Shown here: positions 1 to 9,300 of the stretch, in pieces | Layout of the letters: each line of letters starts with the position of its first letter | Numbering within the stretch: position 1 is the stretch's first letter | Source of the DNA: Tubulanus polymorphus | Taxonomy: Eukaryota; Nemertea; Palaeonemertea; Tubulaniformes; Tubulanidae | Length of the DNA stretch: 64,000 bases | Assembly (NCBI RefSeq): GCF_964204645.1 | Contig: NC_134028.1 | Location: 25,146,153-25,210,152 of the forward strand | Direction: 5' to 3' | Translations under genes and position numbers: made by a program | Notes under the pieces: generated by a model | The model's database searches: none | Seen by the model: the letters and a program-made list of their open reading frames with translations, nothing else | Told to the model about the DNA's origin: nothing

Positions 1-252
1 ACATTTACAGTCCAAACGCTACCGAGTGCGACGGAGTTCACGGTAAGCGTACAACATATCTCTTAATTGTGTATATCCCCATTCAAATGAATTAAGGCTC
101 CCCTATAATAAGGTATCCACGCAATCCAGAGAGATTCTAATGAGAACTCAGATTTGTACAAGTGGGAAGACACCGAAAAGAAGACAGTGATATGTAGGGT
201 GTGTTAGGGCTGGCAACTGTTGCACCAGTTAGGCTCTGGATGACATACTAAC

Positions 253-571
253 CAGGTAATGTATCACAAATCTTCCAGATTCCACCCGATATCGGAAACA
301 TCGTGTACGCGTTACTAACTTTATGGCTCATATTACCGATTCTATAAACGGTGACATTGGTCACCGTAAAAACCTGAAATTCCGGATAATAGTTCGTGTA
401 ACAAGTCATCGTCGATGTGTTCTGATAAATCAGTTTTAGTTTCTGTATATCCCAGTTCAACGTCTCCCACGAAGTCGTCGATATGGCCACGATTACGCAA
501 ATCGTAGCCATCAACGAAAAGAAAATAGCATTCGCCAAAACTAGAACGATAGGTACACCCATATCTCTCAT
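253..571 (-). CDS. Claudin/PMP22-like four-helix membrane protein, first coding exon (partial)
   Basis: The start ATG at 571 is directly preceded by an in-frame TGA, so the start is firm. The exon encodes about 106 residues: a short N-terminus, one hydrophobic helix (about residues 6-30), then a long extracellular loop with three N-glycosylation sequons (near residues 51, 72 and 80) and the sequence GGIWKIC near residue 96. This resembles the W-GLW-C-C signature of the first loop of claudin, stargazin, GSG1 and related families. The frame then runs into a consensus donor (CCTG followed by GTTAGT), so the exon ends at 253 and the gene continues off the left edge. The remaining three helices are not in the window. 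The family assignment rests on one helix plus the GIWxxC motif; clarin, GSG1-like or TMEM114-like proteins are equally possible. Confidence 0.55.
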
Positions 572-3500
572 TCAGCGGCTTTTTACCTGTTCTTCCCAGC
601 ATACGAAAAGTCGCGTTCGAATTTCTTACTTCTTCGAAATTCTGAACTTTTAAAATCCACTATGAAATCTCGAAATCGGCAGACGTGGCAATGAAATGCA
701 ACAGGCGGATTTTTATCCAGCTGGGATTGTTTTCATCGTCACGGCTGCAAGTAGTTAAAATGGTCGCTCATTTTGCGCGAAAAGGCTCATATTAGGACCT
801 TCATCATATATTATTTATTTTCCAATCAACGCAATGACCCGTATCCGAATGTACGTATAAATGAATGAACCATTTTTATATTCCCCTGAACCGTTCGCGT
901 TTAAATATGTATATATTTTGCATGCGCCTCCGTTCGGAGTCAACACTAACTGTTCGCATTGATGATTTTCAATAATTCACAATTTCTGCCATACTTCATA
1001 AATTCCAATTTACGATCGTTCGTTGAAACCGCGTAGTATTGCTCTTATCAAACGGTGTAGAATGTATGATATTTTTGAATACCCGTCTCGTCTGCGGTTT
1101 ATTTAATGCGCGGCTGTTGCGTGGTACACGCAGTTTGAATAGAGCATTTGAATAAACAATGGAATGCGGAAAAACAGTCGATAATTTTCATATTTCAGCA
1201 GTGCGCATTCCCACACTGACGCATCGGCACAAATATTGCTCCAGCCCTGATGATAAATTCGTTTGCGGAAAAAAGGTCTAATATTTCACTAGAATGATCA
1301 GAATATTATGCCGGCCTTGCACTCTCTGTCGTCGATTAGGAGAACGTTATCTACCATTTTACGATGATTTAATAGCACTCCGTCTCCCACTCTGTATCGG
1401 CGCGTAGGCTCTTTACCGCTCTACGGAAAATCTACTCGATCATGCAGAAGTCCTACGTCGCCAGCCTTTCACCAAGTGCTATTTCCCTGTCTGCCTCCCG
1501 TTCTGTCGTGTGCGCAGCAGAACCTTCCTTATAGTTCCCCTGTCGTCAAAATATTCGTCGCTGCGAACTAGACACGGCGCGTAATCTGAGTTTTTTCTCG
1601 ACGCGGTCGAGGTGTTCTTTTCATTCGTAGACCAGCAGGAGTCGGACTTCTAGCGGGACAAATCCAATCAATTCTCCATTAAACCCTCCACGTGTGTGCA
1701 GTTACATATCCGTTTGCAACCATAATGTTTACAAGCGACAGAGAAAATATACGAGTTCATATGAATTACATCGGACATAACGAGCAGCGTATAAGCATTC
1801 GTTACCATGGAATTCAGGGACGAGTTGCTAGCACCCCGTATCGGGATTCAGATTCTACTCCACAAAGACCGTACATAATACATAACTATCGCTTTTCCAG
1901 CGAGAAAGCTCTTAATATTCATTCATTTATCCTGTCTAAAACTGATCAGTGAAGGTGAAACTGAAATGACAGCGCTTTGCTATAAATAAATGATTCGCTG
2001 TCTCTGAAATTCATGTACCCAGTCAGACGACGTTTCCAGTCAAAGTAATTCAGTTAAAATCGATATGCATGTGCGGTGATATTAATTAATAATGCCCGGG
2101 GTGTCGTCTGAATCTATACGTCGTGACCTTTACGCTCACAGCTGTCGGTTTGAATGAAGTAGCAATCATTAAAAAATCTTTTAGTGCATCGATATTTCCA
2201 GGATATCTTTTACACAGAAAATGTCATATCTTTTATAACAGACCCGCTGGTTGAACTTAAAGAGTCATTATCAGCATTTGGTGACCTTGTATGTGATATT
2301 TGGTGACCAAAATGTGATATTATCGTGCCGAATTCGGTTCCTTCAGAGTGTCGCTTTGATACATGGACTCCTTGTGTCCTTAAGTCCAGACATTTATGAT
2401 AGATATCAACCGCGCAGCCCTTTGAATAACGATAGCTAAATATCTGCTGTAAACTCGATGCTATCACGGCATATTACCACCAGAATATCAATATTAAATT
2501 CCCTTACGTAATGGACAATGACTGTGGTGATCATCACTTCTAATAGATAATGATACTTATCCGTCCTTAATTTTACAAATATTTCCATGTTTTTTTTGGT
2601 AGTATACCATGATTACATTCCGGTAGCAACGGCCGCGGCAATTAATTTCCGGCTGAGCTAACTTATTCAATATTTATTTTGATAATCACTGATCGAAAAC
2701 AGAGAAACTGAAATGGGGTACCGAGATCTCCTGGTATCTGCGATCAGAACCCTTCACGAAATACTGAAAAAATGTGACTAGATATTCCATTCACCCTTTA
2801 AACATAGCGAAACCGATAAACATCTGAATCCACAAACAAATATGAAAGTGCCATTGCAAAACAAGAACATAAAACACTGAAACTGTAGACATTACTCAAT
2901 TAATGGTAAAAAGCTTTCCTTAAACGATGTTTTGAGGTATGTGCGTTTAAAAGTATCGACGGATTCCCGAATACAGTTTAACATTTCATCTCAGCGGGGC
3001 GTTATACTTCATTTAGAAAGTAGGCCAGCCTCTTCAGTGGTCTTCCAACTGCGTTCACTATTTGAGGAAATTTACGTGTCATTTTGTATAATTAAGTTGG
3101 TTGGATTGCTGTCCTCCGAAAAGTGGATGTATATCGTACGGCTCGGGCATGCGACGGGCCCTCCGTGCTAAGGAATCAAGGAGAACTTGTCACCCGGGCT
3201 CCTTGAGAGTAAATAACAAATACCTCGATACAAATAAGCGCTGTTAAAAACTAATTATTGTATGAAAAATTGGATTGTCATGGAGTATAGCGCCTGTTTT
3301 GTGAGTACCGGACAGATCCGGCGCGGGCCGCAGCCCCGCCGCCGTCATCGGCCCTGCGGGTACTAATTTTAAATGGGAGCTGTAGCCTATGTCCACTTAA
3401 TACTTCTCAAATTTCCTTATAACGTTATAAAATATTTGTAATAATGTCTAATTTGTTTCGTTCGTAAAGTTTGTAGCTCTAGTGTGGAATTTGGTGTAAT

Positions 3501-3622
3501 ATAGCAATTTTGAATTGGACTTTGAATTCGTTATACATAGGGGCAGCACAAGACGGCTGTCGGAATCAGCGGTTAGTTTGTTGTTGCTTAAAAGTTGAAT
3601 TTGGTCTAGAAATCAGAGTAAA
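572..3622. other. Intergenic region between claudin-like gene and CCDC15
   Basis: No ORF here looks like a gene; the short ORFs at 1692-1952, 2210-2467 and 2932-3171 have no recognisable domain and no splice context. The stretch should hold two divergent promoters, for the claudin-like gene on its left and CCDC15 on its right. A local GC-rich block lies at 3300-3362. Otherwise the sequence is AT-rich and unremarkable. Confidence 0.5.
3137..3362. other. GC-rich island upstream of CCDC15
   Basis: A very GC-rich block (about 3300-3362, dense in CGG/GCC) stands out from AT-rich surroundings some 260 bases before the CCDC15 start. The flank at 3172-3210 contains an 8-bp hairpin (TCAAGGAG paired with CTCCTTGA). 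It may be part of the CCDC15 promoter or 5' leader, a small CpG island, or an unrecognised structured RNA. No known RNA family was recognised. Confidence 0.35.
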
Positions 3623-4909
3623 ATGATGAGTAAATCTCGAAGATTGGGAAATCGGATGGGTGGACGTTCTCCAGAGGTTCGACCGGTTGGTGCCTGGGTA
3701 CAACCTGAACTGAAACAAGACGATCAACAATATTTCGAAGCGGTGACCTCGGCGCAGGCCGAGGACGAACGTTTACAAAACATCCATCGTAACAAACAGG
3801 AACACCTGCGACGATTTCAGGCCGAAGTGAAAAAACGCGTGAAGGTCATCGAAAATGCTCATAAAAAGCAACTAATCGAAAAGTCGTACCGAGCTATGAA
3901 GGCCGAACGAAATATACTTCGGCAAACCATGCAAGCATCGGAGAAAGTGATGGCGCGAAAAGATCGGTGCTGTCTGTGTAAAGACGATTCGATGAAAATC
4001 ACAACCGAAGAGAACGCGGCGGCGCCTCCGTTACCGGACGCCGTCCATAAACAGAAACGACAAGTTCGTCACGTTTCGACGCGGGCGCGAAAAACTTTGC
4101 TTACGAAGAAAATCATTCGCGGCGGCGACGAAAACGAGCGTAAATCAACCGATTTACCGGGCGGACCGTGGTGGACCTCGCCGACTAGAGATCATCCGGC
4201 TCAACGGTCGGGCGAGATGTCGCGCGTCGAACGACTCGAGAATCGCGAGACTTTACCGGAAACGTACGAAAATCAACTACGCGTTCAGAACGAAGTGAAG
4301 AAAGTACATTTTAACGACGATAAACCGAAGAAAAAGAAACCGATTAAAGAAAAATCCGCGTCGCAGAAAGATGAGGTCGTCGTGAACGTACCGGAGTTGT
4401 ATCCGGGCGTGGTCGGCGAACGAATGAAACAACAGAAGTCGTCCGAGCGCGCGATGTATCGTCGTCTGTTCATGGACATCGAACGCGAGCAAGTGAAAGA
4501 AATGAAAAAACGACGGAACCACCGCGAACGCGTCGTCGCGTTGAAAAAGTCGAAAGAAGACGAACGAAAACGTGCGGAAATCCGTGCGAATCGCGCGATC
4601 GAGCCGCGCGATCCGGTTACCGGGGAAACGGCGCACGAGATGCTACGAACCGAGGCGGAAGACGCGTCCGAACACGTCGCGGACGCGGGCGTTAAACAGA
4701 TCGATAATCGGCGATACATCGACGCGCTGAAACATCGTGTACGCGAGCAGATCGAGAGTAAAGGTTTAGAGATACCGCTGTTGTGTACGTGTAATGGTTA
4801 TTCTATATGGGATACCGATCCTGATCACTGCGCGAATAACTGTTACTTCTACAGAAATCATAAAGGATATACGAAGGCGCTGCAGACGTTGTTATCAACG
4901 CAAGTTTAA
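3623..4909 (+). CDS. CCDC15: CCDC15-like coiled-coil protein, intronless
   Basis: One uninterrupted 428-residue frame begins at the first of two adjacent ATGs, in the context AAAATGATG. The N-terminus carries PVGAWV (residues 21-26) followed by a charged coiled-coil stretch (about 35-105, with LQNIHRNKQEHLRRFQAEVK-type heptads); as remembered, this pairing matches the conserved N-terminus of vertebrate CCDC15, a centriole inner-scaffold protein. A second basic coiled-coil region spans about 265-345. The C-terminus has a compact Cys-rich box: CTC (388-390), WD (396-397), CANNC (403-407) and FY, possibly metal-binding. Vertebrate CCDC15 is about twice as long, mostly because of a middle repeat expansion absent here. 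The lack of introns is unusual beside intron-rich neighbours. The assignment relies on remembered similarity; the coding status itself is secure. Confidence 0.8.
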   Translation: MMSKSRRLGNRMGGRSPEVRPVGAWVQPELKQDDQQYFEAVTSAQAEDERLQNIHRNKQEHLRRFQAEVKKRVKVIENAHKKQLIEKSYRAMKAERNILRQTMQASEKVMARKDRCCLCKDDSMKITTEENAAAPPLPDAVHKQKRQVRHVSTRARKTLLTKKIIRGGDENERKSTDLPGGPWWTSPTRDHPAQRSGEMSRVERLENRETLPETYENQLRVQNEVKKVHFNDDKPKKKKPIKEKSASQKDEVVVNVPELYPGVVGERMKQQKSSERAMYRRLFMDIEREQVKEMKKRRNHRERVVALKKSKEDERKRAEIRANRAIEPRDPVTGETAHEMLRTEAEDASEHVADAGVKQIDNRRYIDALKHRVREQIESKGLEIPLLCTCNGYSIWDTDPDHCANNCYFYRNHKGYTKALQTLLSTQV

Positions 4910-4981
4910 GCGAATTATGCCGCAACGCGTCGTGACGAGTTGAAACCACTCTCAAACCTGGTGAACGGATGATAAGATAAA

Positions 4982-5207
4982 AACCCAATATCTACAGATT
5001 AAATAATTTATAAACAAGAATTTATTCATTCAATCTAAAATATATAGAATACACGACGTTTCGATCTCACCCTGGAGATCATCGTCAGGTGACGTCACCT
5101 GACCCTGTCTCTAGGGTGAGATCGAAACATCGTGTATTCTATAGGCCTATATTGAATAAATAAATTCTTGTTTTTAAATTTCTTTTAATCTGTAGATAGT
5201 GGGTTCT
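4982..5207. repeat. Palindromic element with two head-to-head units carrying a hammerhead-like core
   Basis: The two halves are near-perfect reverse complements. Each contains an AT-rich outer arm ending in AATCTGTAGATA, then AGAATACACGA, TTTCGATCTCACCCT and a centre with GGTGACGTCACC. Read outward from the centre on the minus strand, one unit runs CACCTGACGATGATCTCC, a short loop, then GAGATCGAAACGTCGTG. A monomeric relative lies at 61249-61358 and a more distant palindrome at 18649-18838. The CTGACGA / hairpin / GAAA order resembles hammerhead ribozymes found in the ends of Penelope-like retroelements, but one extra base breaks the core. This is probably a non-autonomous element. Confidence 0.65.
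4998..5160 (+). promoter_or_regulatory. Candidate poly(A) signals for CCDC15 inside the palindromic element
   Basis: The first hexamers on the plus strand after the CCDC15 stop (4909) are ATTAAA at 4998-5003 and AATAAA at 5155-5160. Both lie within the palindromic element, so it may supply the 3' end of the transcript. No cDNA evidence is available. Confidence 0.35.
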
Positions 5208-5369
5208 ATTCTTATTATCAGAAACAAAGATTTACAGTGAACTCTTAATGTGACCTAACCAAGCTGAAATTTTATCCTGTTTTAAGTTTCTCCATATTTC
5301 GCAGCATCCTAGCTGGTGTTAATGAAAAATTTAAAAAAAAAATCCCATTACATGTAAAACTATTTATCT

Positions 5370-5480
5370 GGGTCCAGTTCCACAGTTCTGAGTTAAAATT
5401 TGACTCTGAGTTAACTCATTGAAAATGAACTAACTTTAACTCAGAGTTAACTCTAACTCACAACTGTGGAACCGGGTCCC
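5370..5480. repeat. Short inverted-repeat element (GGGTCCAGTTCCACAG family)
   Basis: Terminal inverted repeats GGGTCCAGTTCCACAG and CTGTGGAACCGGGTCCC enclose about 80 bases with further internal symmetry (ACTCAGAGTTAACTC). Relatives with the same ends occur at 38417-38526, 46264-46376 and, nested in another element, at 25309-25437. No clear target duplication is visible here. Confidence 0.7.
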
Positions 5481-5613
5481 GACTATCATAGCGTAATTGA
5501 TTTAAGTAATATACATGATGAAATTATTTTTAGTGGAAAAGTATGATATTTTAATCTGATATAGTGAGGGTTAAGACAGTAAAACCAAAGTATTCCGATG
5601 GTACACTTAACCC

Positions 5614-5785
5614 ATAGTAATCTATAGGAATATGAAGTAATATCTAGTAATAATAAGTAAACAATAGTAATATATCGTAATATTAAGTAATTTAGTATCT
5701 AGTAGTATAGAGTTAAATGTCTAGTAATATAGAGTTTCATGTCTAGTAGTATGAAGAATAGTTATAAGTAATATGTAGTAAAATG
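5614..5785. repeat. Degenerate AT-rich tandem array (AGTAATAT-type units)
   Basis: Many imperfect copies of AGTAATAT and TCTAGTAATA recur at roughly 9-12 base spacing. The array is too degenerate for an exact period and has no coding potential. Confidence 0.5.
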
Positions 5786-6053
5786 AATGAAATTATCTTT
5801 TTAATAAAGACTTTAAAGCTACTTTTTGATAGAAATGATCCATATTTATTTTGTTCAATTTTTGATTTTGTCCAAGTCTGCCTACAGGGTCAAGGTTGTT
5901 GTGATGGTTTGACAAATGATGATGATCGGTACACCTCTCCCTGTGAAACGGTATCGATATACCCGGTTGGAATCTAAAGTATCCCTGTTTTCTCCCTTTT
6001 TATTCGGGACACTGAGAATCAATATCAATAAAGACTGACATGGGACAGCCCTT

Positions 6054-6059
6054 TTTATT
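6054..6059 (-). promoter_or_regulatory. Candidate poly(A) signal for PTCD1
   Basis: AATAAA on the minus strand about 260 bases after the PTCD1 stop codon at 6318; the nearest canonical hexamer I see in the expected 3' region. Confidence 0.4.
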
Positions 6060-6317
6060 CTCTATACATGTACAGCACTTGTAGAATTTTGAATCTGTAA
6101 ATACGCTGGGTTCAAACCCTGGACACCGACCCCCTGATAGTAATACAATAACCCTTGCCAAACTCGGACAAACTGGAACCAGGTTTTCTGTAGTATTACG
6201 CCTCATAATTTGGCCATGCATCCTCTCTCTCTCTTCCTATATAAGAAGTCAGAACAAAGAAACGAATGTAAGACAATTTCATTGAAACGCTCAACAATAC
6301 TAAGCTGTATTTTTGTA

Positions 6318-9300
6318 TCAACTATTTGGTAAATAAACACGATTTGTCGAGACGTCTTCAGTTCGGTGGCTTCGTAAATCAGGATACGGTATTTCATCGC
6401 TTTCGATTTCCGTCGATAACAGCCACGATTTGTAGAATATGAGAAATTCTTCTAATTCTGTGTTAAATCTGGGATTCTGCGCATACGCTGGAATCGATTC
6501 ACCGCGATCCTGAAAACAAAACAGAAGATTTTAACATCTATCTTCATACTTAAGTATAGATTCATACTAAAATAGTGAATATCTAAAGGACATGGGTCAG
6601 GGCTGCAGATTGATAGCATTTTGATTCACAAAAAACTTGAGTTGAACTTTTTCCTGAAACACCAGCTGCGTTAGGGGTCATTCATTTATTACGTACGCAT
6701 TAGGGGAGGGGGGAGGGGGTCAGTGCAATTGCGTACTGTAATGCTTAATGTATATGAAAAAATGGCCGATTTTGCGTACAGAGGGGGAGGGGGGTTGAAA
6801 ATTTCGAATTTTATGCGTACGTAATAAACGAATGATCCCTTACCTTTTTCAACATGAGATCTTTTGCGTATTTGACCTGGCGTTCGATGTGATGGAGGCT
6901 TTTCGTGCCCGGTTTAATAAACTCTTGTTGCATGCTGTGACAGAGTTTCAATTTGTAGCCGAAATCCATGTTCGAAACGTGCAAAAGATGTCCATAGATT
7001 TCAGACGTTATTTGAAAATTGGCTTTCTGAAAAAAGTAGAACGCATTCAATTTTGATTACTTTTTCAGTCAATTGGTATCAAGAATTAAATCTAGTTGGC
7101 ACCCTTGATCCCGATTGGATAAATTTTTGCCCAAGTCATCCTCACTTGCCAGGGTTTGAATGCATCATGCCAACACAAATCACGACGAGTTCGTTCATTA
7201 GTTTATTACGCTCTCAACATTTCTTCAGCGGATAGGTTACCACCAGTCTATCTAGCCAATCAGATTATTGATATAGCGAATCTGCCAGTGAAAAACAATG
7301 CATCTGATTGGCTTTATCCATAGACTGGTGGCCACTGAGCAGCATCCTGTCCGCCCAAGAAATCTTGTGCGGTGTAATAGACCAATGAAGGGTTAGCAGC
7401 AAGGGTTTGTGTTTGTGTGAGCCTCAGCTGTGGTTGCAACAGCTCAGAGATTATGAATGGAACTCAATTAACAATCCTTTGCAATGATTCTAAAGAATTC
7501 TACTAAGTGTTCTTATTAAGAGATATTACGACTTCAAATCATTTGAGTTAAGAAGAATCTACTGTTCTAATCAGATGAGAAAAGTTGAAATGAATACCTT
7601 GATATCTTGAATGAACTGTAAACCATCTTTACGTTGACTACAGGTTAAAGCTAGGATTCCGTACGTTCGGAAATTCGGCGTCAATTTGTGTAAAGTCAAT
7701 GATTTGAACATTGCCTGAAATAAAACACGAGAAAATATAGATGACTACTTAAATATTGATGAAATATCCCATGGCTATCTAAATCAAAGGTGAGACGTTT
7801 TCATTCGTCAACCATCTGACTCCTTTCAAAGGGTCCCTACAGGTAAAACTGTAAAAGTTAAGACGTAGTTTACTGTACAACTACAAAAATTTCCAATTGC
7901 CTATTTCTCAAAATTGAAGAAATTTTAAAGGAATTTTTGAGCATTTTGTTCAAATCAAAGGAGTTTCAAGCATCTCAAAAAATATTTTTTGTTTTTAGGT
8001 TTTTAAGGAATCGCGGAGTCGTAGGGACCCTGTTTAGGAATCAAGCTCACTCAGTCAGTAACTAACCTGAGCTCCGACGAGGTCTTTACGATAAACGCGA
8101 CGTTTCATCATCAAGTTCACGAAATCTGTGTCTCGGCGAACGCCTTCTCGATCCATCACCGCCTCGAGCGCCGTCTCCGCCTCCGTCGTCGACGGTATTA
8201 TATCCATCATCTGAGTCATCGTTTTGATATCGGGCTGAACATTATCTTTACGCATGTGACTCAGTAACGCGTCGACACCGCCGATCAGAGCCAGACGATC
8301 GCCGCTCGTCGCGATCTCCGCGAATCCGACGATACCTCGAAAATCCGGCCGCGGACTGAGAATATTCGGCGTGTTGCGGTATCGCGCGTGTTCGTCGTAA
8401 ATGTAAACGCCGCGGTTTTCTGAATTCTCTTCGGCGGTCGTCGTTTTTAAATCTTTTTCGTCAGTCTGATTTTTAGCAGTGCCCTCGAAGCCGATCTGCC
8501 ACCAGTATTGATCGCTATTAGTATTAACACTGCTGCTCAGCTGGGGTCGGTTCTCCCCAGTCGGCTCGCGCTCCCCGGCACCGCCGGCTTCTAATTGTTT
8601 CAAGCGTTTTTTCCCGAGGAGTTGTCGCGCCGATTCGGCTGAACCGACGCCGCAGTCGCGGATCGCGCGTACCAATAAGTTGTAGTGGAATATACGCGGA
8701 GTAATTCCTTTGAGTCGCATCAATCGCCAAACCTGCAAAACAACCAGCATTAGACGATTTGAAAATACAACTTTACTGGAGTCAAGATGTGCATTAACAT
8801 AAACTACTGCGGCAATAGAGGATTCCATCTGTGGCAAGCGGTGATCCACTGGTGTCACTAGTAGTCCAGCCCAGTTCTTTGTTCTTCAATTTTTCCATTA
8901 AAAAAATTCAACTTTCTGCTAAAATCAAGTACCGGGTATCAATGAAAACTATACCAAACTCAGACGATGCAAGACCAACTTTAAGTTAAAGAAGTTAAAC
9001 ACAAATTATTGTACCTCAATTGCGCGTTTGAATCCAGTTTCTTTATCGGAGATACAAGCTATCAACAACATAGCGTAGCAATCAGCATCCGGCCTGTAAC
9101 CAGTTTTAATCAGTTCAGAAATCAACGCGAAAGACGTCTCTACCTCACCGTGAATTGCATAAGCTGAAAAATTTACAACAAATTCTTCTCTTCGATATCG
9201 ACAACGATTATTTAACCCTTTCAGTGCTGACTAATTAATACCCTATAGTGCTGGAGATGATTTGAAAATTTTGAAAAATTCCACCCCAGTGTGTTGAATA

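Larger units (their letters stand above)
4910..6053. other. Convergent intergenic region between CCDC15 and PTCD1
   Basis: CCDC15 (plus) and PTCD1 (minus) converge here, so this holds both 3' ends. Contents are a palindromic element (4982-5207), a short inverted-repeat element (5370-5480) and a degenerate AT-rich tandem array (5614-5785). No additional gene is seen; the 64-residue frame at 5783-5977 has no features of a gene. Confidence 0.5.

Noticed and set aside
4277-4719. Two 119- and 144-residue frames antisense to CCDC15
   Set aside because: They are shadows of the strongly biased coding strand with no similarity to known proteins.
8524-8730. 68-residue frame overlapping PTCD1 exon 6 in another frame
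   Set aside because: PTCD1 frame continuity across nine exons makes the other frame spurious.
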